Origin: Streptomyces sp. ISL-12
GTDB taxonomy: Bacteria; Actinomycetota; Actinomycetes; Streptomycetales; Streptomycetaceae
NCBI RefSeq assembly: GCF_018614415.1
Contig: NZ_JAGGOO010000033.1
Location: 1-64,000, forward strand
Length of the DNA stretch: 64,000 nucleotides
Direction of reading: 5' to 3'
Positions 50,738 to 60,000 of this stretch are shown one piece after another. The notes under the pieces are model-generated. The model ran no database searches and was not told where the DNA came from. It was given only the letters and a program-made list of their open reading frames with translations. Both the position numbers and the translations under genes were made by a program. Within the stretch, counting starts at the first letter, position 1. Each line of letters begins with the position of its first letter.

Positions 50738-51899
50738 GCGCCATGTGCAGGAGCAGCCGGTCCTCGCCGTCGTCCAGGTCGAGGCCGGTGAGCTGTTCGA
50801 CGCGGGAGAGGCGGTAGTAGAGGGTCTGGCGGTGGATGCCCAGTTCCGCCGCCGTGCGGCCGGCCTGGCCGGCCCGGTCGAGGTAGGTCTCGGCGGTGCG
50901 GGCCAGTTCGCGGTGGGCGGGGGAGAGCAGCGCCCCCACGGCCGGGTCCCGCGTCGCCTCCGGGGCCAGCCCCGTCAGCAGGCGGTACGGGCCGATCGAC
51001 GCCCACTCGGCGACCGGGGCGAACCGGGCCTCCGCCAGGGCCGCGCGGGCCGCCGCCGACGCCTCCCGCCAGCCCGTCCCCAGCTCCGCGAGACCGGTAC
51101 GGGCGGCAGCCACCCCGGCGGCGGAACGGGCGCCCCCGAGGCCCCGCGCCCGCTCCAGCAGCCGCCCCGCCGCGGCCAGGGCCGGGGCCGGTACGTCCAC
51201 CGAGCGCAGCCGGACCAGCAGCGCCAGCGCGTACGCCGAGACACCCCACGGCACCGTGCACAGCGCCGTCGCCCCCGGCACCGTACGCACCGACGGGGTG
51301 TCGTCCGGGTCGGCCGAGGGCCAGGGCGCGACGCACACCACCGTGTGCGGGACCCCGGCGCGCGGCCCGAGCGCGGTGCGCAGTTCGGCGACGGCCATGT
51401 CCCGCTGCCAGCCCGGCTCGGCGGTGAGGACGGCCCGCAGCTCCCGGCTGAGGTCGGCGCCGTGCTGGGCCTCGTCGGCGAGCAGCGCCCCGATCCGGGC
51501 GGTGACCGTCATGGCGGCGGTCAGCTGCCGCGCGGTCGGCCCCGGATCGGTGTCCAGGAGCCATACGTAACCCAGCGCCACGCCCCGATGGCGTACCGGC
51601 AGACAGATCCGGCCCCGGTGCACCCCCGCCTCCGGGGTGGGCGGGATGCGGACCGGGCGGGTGGCCCGGGTGATGCCGAACCCCTCGAACCAGGCGCGGA
51701 CCGCCGGGGTCGAACGCCGGGTCAGGATCGAGCGGGCGCGCACCGGGTCCAGCGCGGAGGGATCGAGGTCGCCCTCACTGTCGTAGGCGCCGAAGGCGAT
51801 CAGCTCGAAGTCCCGGTTCTCCAGGGTGGCGGGCGCCCCCAGCAGCTCCGAGACCTCGTCGACCAGCTCCTGGTAGTCACCCTGGGAATCCGACGTCAC
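50679..51899 (-). CDS. PucR-family regulator, probably of proline catabolism
   Basis: A 406-residue transcription factor. GTG 51899 has GGGGGAG about 10 nt upstream; ATG 51917 is the alternative. The N-terminal half includes a GAF-like region ([16 protein letters not shown]). The C-terminal PucR helix-turn-helix is [34 protein letters not shown], with RL-RIE-type end residues. It is divergent from the proline dehydrogenase gene with 150 bp between starts. A PucR-type activator (PutR) is known to control putative put genes in actinobacteria, so the same role is likely here. Confidence 0.9.
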   Translation of the reverse strand: MTSDSQGDYQELVDEVSELLGAPATLENRDFELIAFGAYDSEGDLDPSALDPVRARSILTRRSTPAVRAWFEGFGITRATRPVRIPPTPEAGVHRGRICLPVRHRGVALGYVWLLDTDPGPTARQLTAAMTVTARIGALLADEAQHGADLSRELRAVLTAEPGWQRDMAVAELRTALGPRAGVPHTVVCVAPWPSADPDDTPSVRTVPGATALCTVPWGVSAYALALLVRLRSVDVPAPALAAAGRLLERARGLGGARSAAGVAAARTGLAELGTGWREASAAARAALAEARFAPVAEWASIGPYRLLTGLAPEATRDPAVGALLSPAHRELARTAETYLDRAGQAGRTAAELGIHRQTLYYRLSRVEQLTGLDLDDGEDRLLLHMALKAHRLRHGRRRSPDEGLR

Positions 51900-52049
51900 C
51901 CGGGCATTCTCCCCCATCCCGGTACGCCTTTCATACATGTGTCTGAGATCTGCGGCACGGATGCGTGACAGCTGTCGATGGCCCAGGATCGGAGCCATCC
52001 TTAGGTTTCACGGTGGCCGACCTTGTTGTTCCGTCAGTGGAGGTGCCCC

Positions 52050-52976
52050 GTGCTGGGTCCCGTGATTCTCGCCGCGTCGCGCAGCGATCGCATGCGCCGT
52101 CTGGTCTCGGCGGCCCCGGTGACCAAGCAGGTCGTCGACCGTTTCATCCCCGGCGAGGGCGTCGACGAGATCGTCCCGATCATCCGGGACCTCACGGCGA
52201 AGGGCCTGGAGCTGACGATGGACGTCGTCGGCGAGGACATCACCACGCCCGAGCAGGCCGCCGCCGCCCGCGACGCCTACCTGGAGCTGATCGACCGGCT
52301 CAAGCCGCTCGACCTCGGCACGCGCGCGGAGATGTCCGTGAAGCTGTCGATGTTCGGGCAGGCCCTGGCCGGCGGCCACGAGCTGGCACTCGCCAACGTC
52401 CGCCCGGTCGTCGAGGCGGCGGCGGAGATCGGCACCACGGTCACGCTCGACGCCGAGGACCACACCACCCTCGACTCGATGTTCGCCGTCCACGAGGAAC
52501 TGCGGAAGGACTTCCCGGAGACCGGCTGCGTGATCCAGGCGTACCTGTTCCGCACCGAGGCCGACGCGCGCCGGCTCGCCGCGGCCGGCGCTCGCGTACG
52601 GTTGGTGAAGGGCGCCTACAAGGAGCCCGCCGAGGTCGCGTACCAGGACAAGCACGAGATCGACAAGGCGTACGTGCGCGTGCTGCGGACGCTGATGGAC
52701 GGCGAGGGCTACCCGATGGTCGGGTCCCACGACCCGCGTCTGATCGCCATCGCCCAGGAGCTCGCCCACCGCGCCGGGCGAAAGCCCGACGAGTACGAGT
52801 TCCAGATGCTCTACGGCATCCGCGGCGACGAGCACCTGCGACTGGTCGCCGAGGGCCACCGCATGCGCGTCTACACCGCCTACGGCACGGACTGGTACGG
52901 CTACTTCATGAGGCGTCTGGCGGAGAAGCCGGCCAACCTCCGGTTCTTCGTCCGCTCGATGGTCACCAAGGGCTGA
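52050..52976 (+). CDS. Proline dehydrogenase (monofunctional)
   Basis: FAD enzyme oxidising proline to 1-pyrroline-5-carboxylate. It has 308 residues, the monofunctional bacterial size, from GTG 52050 after GGAGG. The barrel motifs include MSVKLSMFG, LDAEDHTTLDSMF, GCVIQAYLFRTEADARRL, RLVKGAYKEPAEVAYQDK and YEFQMLYGIRGDEHLRLV, with the FAD- and substrate-binding residues. It is followed 47 nt later by the second enzyme of the pathway and faces a PucR-type regulator. Confidence 0.96.
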   Translation: MLGPVILAASRSDRMRRLVSAAPVTKQVVDRFIPGEGVDEIVPIIRDLTAKGLELTMDVVGEDITTPEQAAAARDAYLELIDRLKPLDLGTRAEMSVKLSMFGQALAGGHELALANVRPVVEAAAEIGTTVTLDAEDHTTLDSMFAVHEELRKDFPETGCVIQAYLFRTEADARRLAAAGARVRLVKGAYKEPAEVAYQDKHEIDKAYVRVLRTLMDGEGYPMVGSHDPRLIAIAQELAHRAGRKPDEYEFQMLYGIRGDEHLRLVAEGHRMRVYTAYGTDWYGYFMRRLAEKPANLRFFVRSMVTKG

Positions 52977-53023
52977 GCCCGCACCCGCTCGCACACCGTT
53001 CAAGTCAAGGAGTCACGAACAAC

Positions 53024-54655
53024 ATGGACGCTGTGACCCAGGTCCCCACCCCCGTCAACGAGCCGGTGCACGGCTACGCCCCCGGCTCGCCCGAGCGCGC
53101 CCGGCTGGAGGCCAAGCTCAAGGAACTGGCCGAGAACCCGATCGACCTGCCCTGCACCATCGGCGGCGAGAAGCGGATGGGCGGCGGCGACCGTTTCGAC
53201 GTCGTGCAGCCGCACAACCACAAGGCGCGCCTGGGCACGTACGCGAACGCCACCCGGCAGGACGCCCAGGACGCGGTCGACGCCGCCCTCGCCGCGGCCC
53301 CCGCCTGGCGCGCGATGTCCTTCGACGACCGCGCGGCGATCATCCTGCGCGCCGCCGAGCTGCTGTCCGGCCCGTGGCGCGAGACGCTGGCCGCCTCCAC
53401 CATGCTCGGCCAGTCCAAGACCGCCCAGCAGGCCGAGATCGACACGCCCTGCGAGCTGATCGACTTCTGGCGGTTCAACGTTTCCTACGCCCGCCAGATC
53501 CTGGCCCAGCAGCCCCCGGCCAACGCCCCCGGCGTCTGGAACCGCCTGGACCACCGCCCGCTGGAGGGCTTCGTCTACGCGATCACGCCGTTCAACTTCA
53601 CGGCGATCGCCGCCAACCTGCCCACCGCCCCCGCCCTGATGGGCAACGTGGTGGTCTGGAAGCCGTCCCCGACGCAGACCCACGCCGCCGTGCTGATGAT
53701 GGAGCTGCTGGAGGAGGCCGGGCTCCCCAAGGGCGTCATCAACCTCGTCACCGGTGACGGCCTGGAGGTCTCCGAGGTCGCCCTGAACCACCGCGACCTG
53801 GCCGGCATCCACTTCACCGGCTCGACCAAGACCTTCCAGCACCTGTGGAAGACGGTCGGCAACAACATCGAGAAGTACCGCACCTACCCGCGCCTGGTCG
53901 GCGAGACCGGCGGCAAGGACTTCGTCGTCGCCCACCCGAGCGCCGACCGCGCCGTACTGAAGACGGCTTTGACCCGCGGCGCCTTCGAGTACCAGGGCCA
54001 GAAGTGCTCCGCCACCTCCCGCGCCTACATCCCGGCGTCCATCTGGAACGCCGGCTTCAAGGAGGAGTTCGCGGCCGAGGTCGACGGCATCGCCATGGGT
54101 GACGTCACCGACCTGTCGAACTTCATCGGCGCCGTCATCGACGAGCGCGCCTTCGCCAAGAACAAGGCCGCCATCGACCGGGCCGCGGCCGACCCGGCGT
54201 GCACGATCGTCGCGGGCGGCACCTACGACGACTCGGTCGGGTACTTCGTCCGCCCGACCGTCATCGAGTGCACCGACCCGGAGAACGAGGTCTTCACCAC
54301 CGAGTACTTCGGCCCGATCCTCGCCGTCCACGTCTACGACGACGAGAAGTACGACGAGACGCTGACGCAGATGGAGTCGGTGTCGGACTACGCGCTCACC
54401 GGCTCGGTCATCGCCAACGACCGTGCCGCCGCCGCGTACACGATGGAGAAGCTGCGCTACGCGGCCGGCAACTTCTACATCAACGACAAGTCGACCGGCG
54501 CCGTCGTCGGCCAGCAGCCCTTCGGCGGCGGCCGGGCCTCCGGCACCAACGACAAGGCCGGTGCCCCGCAGAACCTGATGCGCTGGACCCTGACCCGCGC
54601 CATCAAGGAGTCGCTGGTCTCCCCGACCGACTACCGCTACCCGCACATGGGCTGA
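53024..54655 (+). CDS. pruA: 1-Pyrroline-5-carboxylate (glutamate semialdehyde) dehydrogenase
   Basis: NAD-dependent aldehyde dehydrogenase completing proline conversion to glutamate. It has 543 residues from ATG 53024 after AAGGAG. Family blocks include FNFTAIAANLPTAPALMGN, VVWKPSPTQ, HFTGSTKTFQHLWKTVG, the general-base Glu in RLVGETGGKD and the nucleophile Cys328 in YQGQKCSATSRAYIP. The C-terminal FGGGRASGTNDKAGAPQNLMRW is typical. It is co-transcribed with proline dehydrogenase and terminated by a 14-bp hairpin. Confidence 0.97.
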   Translation: MDAVTQVPTPVNEPVHGYAPGSPERARLEAKLKELAENPIDLPCTIGGEKRMGGGDRFDVVQPHNHKARLGTYANATRQDAQDAVDAALAAAPAWRAMSFDDRAAIILRAAELLSGPWRETLAASTMLGQSKTAQQAEIDTPCELIDFWRFNVSYARQILAQQPPANAPGVWNRLDHRPLEGFVYAITPFNFTAIAANLPTAPALMGNVVVWKPSPTQTHAAVLMMELLEEAGLPKGVINLVTGDGLEVSEVALNHRDLAGIHFTGSTKTFQHLWKTVGNNIEKYRTYPRLVGETGGKDFVVAHPSADRAVLKTALTRGAFEYQGQKCSATSRAYIPASIWNAGFKEEFAAEVDGIAMGDVTDLSNFIGAVIDERAFAKNKAAIDRAAADPACTIVAGGTYDDSVGYFVRPTVIECTDPENEVFTTEYFGPILAVHVYDDEKYDETLTQMESVSDYALTGSVIANDRAAAAYTMEKLRYAAGNFYINDKSTGAVVGQQPFGGGRASGTNDKAGAPQNLMRWTLTRAIKESLVSPTDYRYPHMG

Positions 54656-54670
54656 CGTCCCTCTGATACC

Positions 54671-54705
54671 GGACGGGCCAGGTCTCCCCCCGACCTGGCC
54701 CGTCC
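54671..54705 (+). terminator. Terminator of the proline catabolism operon
   Basis: GGACGGGCCAGGTC (54671-54684), loop TCCCCCC and GACCTGGCCCGTCC (54692-54705): a perfect 14-bp stem 15 nt after the stop. The region 54706-54907 beyond it has a relatively AT-rich patch (TAGTAGGAAGTCCGAGTAAT) that probably holds the promoter of the next small gene. Confidence 0.88.
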
Positions 54706-54907
54706 TCCGTCTCAGATAGTAGGAAGTCCGAGTAATTGTGGAGACAGGCGCGTGCTCCTCGCTTAGCTTTGTAGGAGCCGAACGTCTCGCTCGACCCAGC
54801 GAATGGCGGACGTGAGCCGGGCCCCGCGCAGGCGATCCCTGCGGTCCGACGCTCCCCGCCCCTTCCGGCCCGTCACATTCCTCCCGTGTGCCGAAGGAGC
54901 CGATCCC

Positions 54908-55039
54908 ATGGCCGAGACGACCACCCGCCGCCGAGTCCGTCACGCCTCCCGTACCAGCGAGTCCGACCGGAAGAACGCCGCCGCAGCCCTGCAGCGCGCC
55001 CTCGACCGCCGGGACAACGGCGGCGCCACCGGCCACTGA
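54908..55039 (+). CDS. Small basic hypothetical protein
   Basis: A 43-residue hydrophilic protein, MAETTTRRRVRHASRTSESD..., ending LQRALDRRDNGGATGH. AAGGAG lies 9 nt before ATG 54908, which outweighs the upstream in-frame ATG 54803. It is rich in Arg, Ala and Thr with no Cys or Trp, and the middle (KNAAAALQRALDRR) could form one helix. No family is recognised; a nucleic-acid-binding role would fit its charge but is not shown. It converges on the phosphatase gene with 9 nt between stops. Confidence 0.65.
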   Translation: MAETTTRRRVRHASRTSESDRKNAAAALQRALDRRDNGGATGH

Positions 55040-55048
55040 GCCGGGCGG

Positions 55049-56614
55049 TCACCGCCCGCGCCGCACCTCGAAGTGGTCGACGCGGGTGCCCTCCGGCGTC
55101 AGCGCCGAGACCTTCAGCTTCGGCGCGGCGCCCGCCTGAGCCTCCACGCTGAGGAACGAGAAGCCCCGGTAGCGCACCCGCGACCACTGGACCGTCTCCG
55201 CCTTGCGGTCCCGGGACCGGGTCCAGCGGAAGCTGTCCACCGGCTCGTCGCGGGCGGTCCGCCCCTCGTGGCTCTCCGGCACGCCCGCCGGAAAGCCGTA
55301 CAGCTCCTTGCCGCCGCCGCCCGCGGTGACGTACACGGTCCCGTCCCGGGTGGGGTCGGTCCACTCGCCGACCGGTACCGGGCGGCCCACCTCCCCGCCC
55401 TTGATCGCGTCGGTCCGCTCGTAGACGTGGTTGTGCCCGTTGATCACCAGGTCCACCTGGTGGCGGGCGAACAGCGGCACCCACTCGGCGCGCACGCCGC
55501 CGTCCGAGGCGTGCGTCGACGTCGAGTACGCGCAGTGGTGGAAGAAGACGACGACGAAGTCCACCTCCGGCGCCGCCCGCAGCTGGGCCAGCTTCCGCGC
55601 CAGCCAGCGCGTCTGCCGGCCCTCCGTGACGCCGAGGTTGGCCGGCAGTTCGTAGGACACGTCGTTGGCGTCGAGCGCCACGACGCCCACGTTGCCGTAG
55701 GTGAAGGAGTACACCCCCGGCGCCGTACGCGGGTCGAAACCGCTGTCCGGCAGGGAGAAACGGGCCAGTTGGCCGCCGTACCCGTCCGGCGAGTACCACG
55801 CCTCCATGTCGTGGTTGCCGGTCGTCACCATCCACGGCACCGAACGCGCCACCGGCTCCGTCTGCTTCAGGAACCGGTCCCACCGCGTGGCGTCGTACAG
55901 GTCCGACTTCTCGCCGCGGCCCTTGTCGTTGGCGTAGCAGATGTCCCCGGCGTGGAGGTGGAAGGCCGGGTCCTGGCGCAGCAGGACGCGGTTGTTGGCC
56001 ACCGCCTCCGCGCCGACGCCCTGGTCGCCGAAGGCCGTGAAGGTGAAGCGCTCCGGTGCCGCGGGCGCCGTGCGGAATGAGGCGATCGTGGCGCGGTGGG
56101 CCGGCGCGGCCGGGTCGAAGCCCTCGTGGCCGACGCCGTAGTAGTACGTCGTGCCGGGCCGCAGGCCGTCCAGGGCCGCGTGCACGTAGTACTGCTCGGC
56201 CGCCGGGCGTACGCCGTCCAGGGCCGGAGTGGTCAGGTCACGCACCTCGGCCTCGAGGCGGCGGCCCAGCTCGTCGGGGCGCGGCCCGACCCGGACGAAC
56301 GGCCGGCGCACCGCCAGCGGCACCTGCCAGGAGATCCGCATCTGCCGCATCGGATCCGCGCCGAACGCCAGATGACGGCCGAACGGCGCGACCACCGCCC
56401 CGGAGACGGCCGTCGAAGCGGCCGGTGACGCGGCCGGGGCGGACGCGGACCGGACGTCACGGCCGGAGCAGCCGGTCAGCAGCCCGCTCGCCACCGCCCC
56501 CGCCGTCACCAGCGTCCGGCGCCGGGAGAGCCGGGTGCGCAGATACTCGTACTGCTCCGCCATGCTCAGCCGGCGCGCCAGGTCCGCGCGGATGCCGAAG
56601 TCGGGGATGTCCAT
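55049..56614 (-). CDS. Purple-acid-phosphatase-like metallophosphoesterase, Tat lipoprotein
   Basis: A 521-residue exported phosphoesterase. The signal LSRRRTLVTAGAVASGLLTGC has twin arginines and a lipobox (LLTGC) and is preceded by ~30 cytoplasmic residues. An Ala/Pro linker leads to a fibronectin-like N-terminal domain, then the calcineurin-type core: FTFTAFGDQGVG, HAGDICYAND, MVTTGNHDMEAW, VVVFFHHCAYS and LVINGHNHVYERT. All dimetal ligands are present, including the Tyr of GDxxY typical of purple acid phosphatases. It probably releases phosphate from esters outside the cell. ATG 56614 has only a weak ribosome site. Confidence 0.9.
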   Translation of the reverse strand: MDIPDFGIRADLARRLSMAEQYEYLRTRLSRRRTLVTAGAVASGLLTGCSGRDVRSASAPAASPAASTAVSGAVVAPFGRHLAFGADPMRQMRISWQVPLAVRRPFVRVGPRPDELGRRLEAEVRDLTTPALDGVRPAAEQYYVHAALDGLRPGTTYYYGVGHEGFDPAAPAHRATIASFRTAPAAPERFTFTAFGDQGVGAEAVANNRVLLRQDPAFHLHAGDICYANDKGRGEKSDLYDATRWDRFLKQTEPVARSVPWMVTTGNHDMEAWYSPDGYGGQLARFSLPDSGFDPRTAPGVYSFTYGNVGVVALDANDVSYELPANLGVTEGRQTRWLARKLAQLRAAPEVDFVVVFFHHCAYSTSTHASDGGVRAEWVPLFARHQVDLVINGHNHVYERTDAIKGGEVGRPVPVGEWTDPTRDGTVYVTAGGGGKELYGFPAGVPESHEGRTARDEPVDSFRWTRSRDRKAETVQWSRVRYRGFSFLSVEAQAGAAPKLKVSALTPEGTRVDHFEVRRGR

Positions 56615-56712
56615 GCGGCCATTGATGCCCCGCGCGGGCCAACGCCCGCACCGCGCACGGGTGAACGGGGGTCGACGGATGGGCGTCGGATGTCCGTATG
56701 GCGGACGGTGCG

Positions 56713-56740
56713 TGTCATCCCATGGGACGGGGAGTAGGGT
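56713..56740 (+). promoter_or_regulatory. leuB promoter, leaderless
   Basis: TGTCAT (56713-56718), a 16-bp spacer and TAGGGT (56735-56740), then six bases to the ATG at 56747. Transcription would begin at or next to the start codon, so no leader peptide or attenuator is possible here, unlike ilvB. Confidence 0.65.
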
Positions 56741-56746
56741 GCCCGC

Positions 56747-57790
56747 ATGTCTCGCAGCATCGATCTCGCAGTCATCCCCGGCGACGGCATCGGCCAGGAG
56801 GTCGTGGCCGAAGGCCTGAAGGTCCTCTCCGCCGTCCTCCCGCAGGATGTGAAGCTGGAGACCAAGGAGTTCGACTTCGGCGCCCGGCGCTACCACGCCA
56901 CCGGTGAGACCCTCACCGACGCCGACCTCGACGCGCTGAAGAAGCACGACGCCATCCTGCTCGGCGCCATCGGCGACCCGAGCGTCCCCTCCGGCGTCCT
57001 GGAGCGCGGCTTCCTGCTCAAGCTCCGCTTCGCCTTCGACCACCACGTCAACCTGCGCCCGAGCAAGCTGCTCCCGGGCGTCGAGACCCCGCTGGCCGGC
57101 CAGCCGGAGATCGACTTCGTGGTCGTCCGCGAGGGCACCGAGGGCCCGTACACCGGCAACGGCGGCACCATCCGCAAGGGCACGCCCCACGAGGTCGCCA
57201 CCGAGGTGTCCGTCAACACCGCCTACGGTGTCGAGCGCGTCGTCCGCGACGCCTTCGCCCGCGCCCAGGCCCGCCCCCGCAAGAAGCTCACGCTGGTCCA
57301 CAAGAACAACGTGCTGACCTTCGCGGGCCACCTGTGGACCAACATCTTCAACCAGGTGGCCGAGGAGTTCCCCGAGGTCACCACGGACTACATCCACGTC
57401 GACGCGGCCACCATCTACCTGGTGACCCAGCCCGAGCGCTTCGACGTGATCGTCACCGACAACCTCTTCGGCGACATCATCACCGACCTCGCCGCGGCCG
57501 TCTCCGGCGGCATCGGCGTCGCCGCCAGCGGGAACATCAACCCGTCCGGCGAGTACCCCTCGATGTTCGAGCCGGTCCACGGCTCCGCGCCCGACATCGC
57601 CGGCCAGGGCAAGGCCGACCCCAGCGCCACCGTGCTCTCCGTCGCCCTGCTGCTGCGCCACCTCGGCTACGAGGCCGAGGCGACCCGGATCGAGGAGGCG
57701 GTCGCGGCCGACCTCGGCGAGCGGGCGGGCAAGCCCGCGCGCTCCACCTCCGAGATCGGTGACGCCCTCGCCGTACGAGTAGCCGGCTGA
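56747..57790 (+). CDS. leuB: 3-Isopropylmalate dehydrogenase
   Basis: NAD-dependent oxidative decarboxylase of leucine synthesis. It has 347 residues. [23 protein letters not shown] opens the protein; [24 protein letters not shown] carries the substrate arginines. [24 protein letters not shown] with the catalytic Lys, and [18 protein letters not shown] plus [17 protein letters not shown] (metal Asp residues and NAD loop) are all intact. It is monocistronic: its own leaderless promoter lies upstream and a 12-bp terminator downstream. Confidence 0.97.
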   Translation: MSRSIDLAVIPGDGIGQEVVAEGLKVLSAVLPQDVKLETKEFDFGARRYHATGETLTDADLDALKKHDAILLGAIGDPSVPSGVLERGFLLKLRFAFDHHVNLRPSKLLPGVETPLAGQPEIDFVVVREGTEGPYTGNGGTIRKGTPHEVATEVSVNTAYGVERVVRDAFARAQARPRKKLTLVHKNNVLTFAGHLWTNIFNQVAEEFPEVTTDYIHVDAATIYLVTQPERFDVIVTDNLFGDIITDLAAAVSGGIGVAASGNINPSGEYPSMFEPVHGSAPDIAGQGKADPSATVLSVALLLRHLGYEAEATRIEEAVAADLGERAGKPARSTSEIGDALAVRVAG

Positions 57791-57821
57791 CCGGGCCGCG
57801 CACTCGAAACTGAAGCATTCG

Positions 57822-57860
57822 AAGCCGCCGGGTCCGGAAAACAAGGCACCCGGCGGCTTT
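57822..57860 (+). terminator. Terminator of leuB
   Basis: AAGCCGCCGGGT (57822-57833), a 14-nt loop and ACCCGGCGGCTT (57848-57859) pair perfectly over 12 bp, followed by T. Confidence 0.85.
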
Positions 57861-57971
57861 CACCTGTCCCCGCGGGGTGCGACCATCGAAACCTGGGCCG
57901 CATTCACCCCGTTTCCTCCGCCGTTCTCTCGGTCGCCGGCCGCGCGCGATAATCGAACGCGGGGCCGCGAC

Positions 57972-58049
57972 ATGCGGGAATGCTCGGACGTCCTACCACT
58001 GGCCACTGGCAGTACGGGCGTGGACGCGGCCCGTCACGACAACCGGTGA
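57972..58049 (+). CDS. Possible upstream ORF before ilvE
   Basis: ATG 57972 opens a 25-codon frame, [16 protein letters not shown] then VDAARHDNR, ending TGA 58049, 13 nt before the ilvE ATG. It contains Val, two Leu and another Val, and one Leu uses the very rare CTA codon, which could make it a leader. The upstream ribosome site is weak and there is no obvious terminator between it and ilvE. I keep it only as a candidate. Confidence 0.25.
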   Translation: MRECSDVLPLATGSTGVDAARHDNR

Positions 58050-58062
58050 AGGACAACAACCC

Positions 58063-59160
58063 ATGACGACGCCCACGACGCCCACGATCGAGCTCAAGCC
58101 CTCCGCCAGTCCGCTCTCCGCCGCCGAGCGCGACGCGATACTGGCCAACCCGGGGTTCGGTCGCCACTTCACCGATCACATGGTGACGATCAAGTGGACC
58201 GAGGGCCGCGGCTGGCACGACGGCCGGCTCGTTCCCTACGCCCCGCTCTCCCTCGACCCGGCCACGATGGTCCTGCACTACGCGCAGGAGATCTTCGAGG
58301 GACTGAAGGCGTACCGCCGGCCCGACGGCTCCGTCGCCACCTTCCGGCCGGAGAAGAACGCCCGCCGCTTCCAGGCGTCCGCGCGTCGGCTCGGCATGCC
58401 CGAGCTGCCCGAGGAGGCGTTCATCGAGGCGTGCGACGCACTGGTCAGGCAGGACCGGGCGTGGGTCCCGGCGCACGGCGGCGAGGAGTCCCTCTACCTG
58501 CGCCCCTTCATGATCGCCACCGAGGTCGGCCTGGGCGTCAAGCCGGCCAACGAGTACCTCTTCATCGTCATCGCCTCCCCGGCCGGCGCCTACTTCCCGG
58601 GCGGCGTGAAGCCGGTCTCCATCTGGGTCTCCGAGGACCGCGTCCGCGCCGTCCCCGGCGGCATGGGCGACGCCAAGACCGGCGGCAACTACGCCGCCTC
58701 CCTGCTCGCCCAGGCCGAGGCCGCCAAGCAGGGCTGCGACCAGGTCTGCTACCTCGACGCCATCGAGCGCAAGTGGGTCGAGGAGCTGGGCGGTATGAAC
58801 CTGTACTTCGTCTACGGCAACAAGATCATCACCCCCACGCTCACCGGCTCCATCCTGGAGGGCGTCACCCGCGACTCGCTCCTCACCGTCGCCCGTGACC
58901 TCGGCTACGAGGCCGAGGAGGGCCGGGTCTCCGTGGACCAGTGGCAGCGCGACTCCGAGAACGGCACCCTCACCGAGGTCTTCGCCTGCGGCACGGCGGC
59001 CGTGATCACGCCCGTCGGCACGGTCAAGCGGGCCGGTGCCCAGTGGCAGCAGGGCGGCGGCGAGCCCGGCGAGGTCACCATGCGGCTGCGCCGGGCCCTG
59101 CTGGACATCCAGCGCGGCACGGCCGAGGACACCCACGGCTGGATGCGCACGCTCGCCTGA
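58063..59160 (+). CDS. ilvE: Branched-chain amino-acid aminotransferase
   Basis: Class IV PLP aminotransferase doing the last step to Val, Leu and Ile. It has 365 residues from ATG 58063 after GAAGGA; an open frame upstream to 57877 has no coding character. [26 protein letters not shown] is the family signature, the PLP Lys lies in [12 protein letters not shown], and [26 protein letters not shown] and [10 protein letters not shown] complete the pocket. This long form with fold-II domain resembles mycobacterial and eukaryotic BCATs. It ends before a strong T-tract terminator. Confidence 0.96.
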   Translation: MTTPTTPTIELKPSASPLSAAERDAILANPGFGRHFTDHMVTIKWTEGRGWHDGRLVPYAPLSLDPATMVLHYAQEIFEGLKAYRRPDGSVATFRPEKNARRFQASARRLGMPELPEEAFIEACDALVRQDRAWVPAHGGEESLYLRPFMIATEVGLGVKPANEYLFIVIASPAGAYFPGGVKPVSIWVSEDRVRAVPGGMGDAKTGGNYAASLLAQAEAAKQGCDQVCYLDAIERKWVEELGGMNLYFVYGNKIITPTLTGSILEGVTRDSLLTVARDLGYEAEEGRVSVDQWQRDSENGTLTEVFACGTAAVITPVGTVKRAGAQWQQGGGEPGEVTMRLRRALLDIQRGTAEDTHGWMRTLA

Positions 59161-59174
59161 GCCGGCAGCCGTAC

Positions 59175-59218
59175 GGGGCCGCCTTGGACATCACGTCCGG
59201 GGCGACCCCCCTTTTTTT
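59175..59218 (+). terminator. Rho-independent terminator of ilvE
   Basis: GGGGCCGCC (59175-59183) with GGCGACCCC (59201-59209; one mismatch), plus an inner GGAC-ATCAC-GTCC stem, followed by seven Ts (59212-59218). This is one of only two good T tracts in the window. Confidence 0.9.
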
Positions 59219-59249
59219 GTGTGCTGCTCAAACCATGAGCCTACGGCTA

Positions 59250-59288
59250 TTGGGTGCCTCGGCATCTTGCTTTAGAGTGCTGCTCTAA
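59250..59288 (+). promoter_or_regulatory. Promoter and overlapping palindromic operator of the urease-like operon
   Basis: TTGGGT (59250-59255), a 17-bp spacer and TAGAGT (59273-59278) make a good sigma-70-type promoter. TTAGAG-TGCTG-CTCTAA (59272-59288) is a perfect inverted repeat over the -10 and start site, just ahead of the GAGGAGG ribosome site. A repressor bound here would block transcription; the TetR gene at the end of the operon is the obvious candidate. Confidence 0.75.
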
Positions 59289-59304
59289 GTGAGGAGGTGT
59301 ACCC

Positions 59305-60000
59305 GTGCGACTGACCCCGACCGAACGTGACCGGCTGCTGCTGTTCTCGGCCGCCGAACTGGCCCGCGCCCGCAAGGCGCGCGGTCTGCGGCTGAACGTG
59401 CCGGAGGCGACCGCGCTGATCGCCGACACCGTCTGCGAGGCGGCCCGCGACGGCGCCCGGCTCGCCGAGGCCGTCGAACGCGCCCGGTCCGTCCTCGGCC
59501 CCGACGACGTCCTGCCGGGCGTCGCGGACGTGGTCACCGAGGTGCACGTCGAGGCGGTCTTCGACGACGGCTCCCGGCTCGCGGTGGTCACCGGCCCGAT
59601 CGGCGGGGGCCTGGGGGAGGCGGCGCCGGGCGCGCTGCTGCCCGGACCGGAGCACACCGAGCCCCGGGCGGCGGTACGGATACCGGTCACCAACACCGCC
59701 ACCGTGCCCGTCTCGGTCACCTCCCACTTCCACTTCTTCGAGGCCAACCCGCGCCTCGACTTCGACCGGGAGCGGGCCTACGGCATGCGGCTCGCCGTCC
59801 CCGCCGGGTCCTCGGTCCGCTTCGGCCCCGGCGAGCGCGTCGAGGTCGGGCTCGTCCCGATCGGCGGGGACCGGACCGTGACCGGGTTCGCCGGGCTGGT
59901 CGACGGGCCGCTGGACGCGCCGGGCGCGCGGGCCGAGGCCCTGCGCCGCGCCGCCGCCTGCGGATATCTGGGAGCCGGTCGTCCGGGAGCCGCCGAGTGA
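59305..60000 (+). CDS. Urease-like gamma-beta fusion subunit
   Basis: A 231-residue protein from GTG 59305 after GAGGAGG. Residues 1-100 match urease gamma (MRLTPTERDRLLLFSAAELARARKARGLRLNVPEATALI) and ~115-215 match urease beta (VRIPVTNTATVPVSVTSHFHFFEANPRLDF, AYGMRLAVPAGSSVRFGPGE). A similar gamma-beta fusion is known in Helicobacter UreA. The middle of gamma, where ureases carry an HPHDPI-type loop, is altered. Its TGA overlaps the GTG of the alpha gene (GTGA), so the two are coupled. The true substrate is in doubt (see the alpha subunit). Confidence 0.9.
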   Translation: MRLTPTERDRLLLFSAAELARARKARGLRLNVPEATALIADTVCEAARDGARLAEAVERARSVLGPDDVLPGVADVVTEVHVEAVFDDGSRLAVVTGPIGGGLGEAAPGALLPGPEHTEPRAAVRIPVTNTATVPVSVTSHFHFFEANPRLDFDRERAYGMRLAVPAGSSVRFGPGERVEVGLVPIGGDRTVTGFAGLVDGPLDAPGARAEALRRAAACGYLGAGRPGAAE

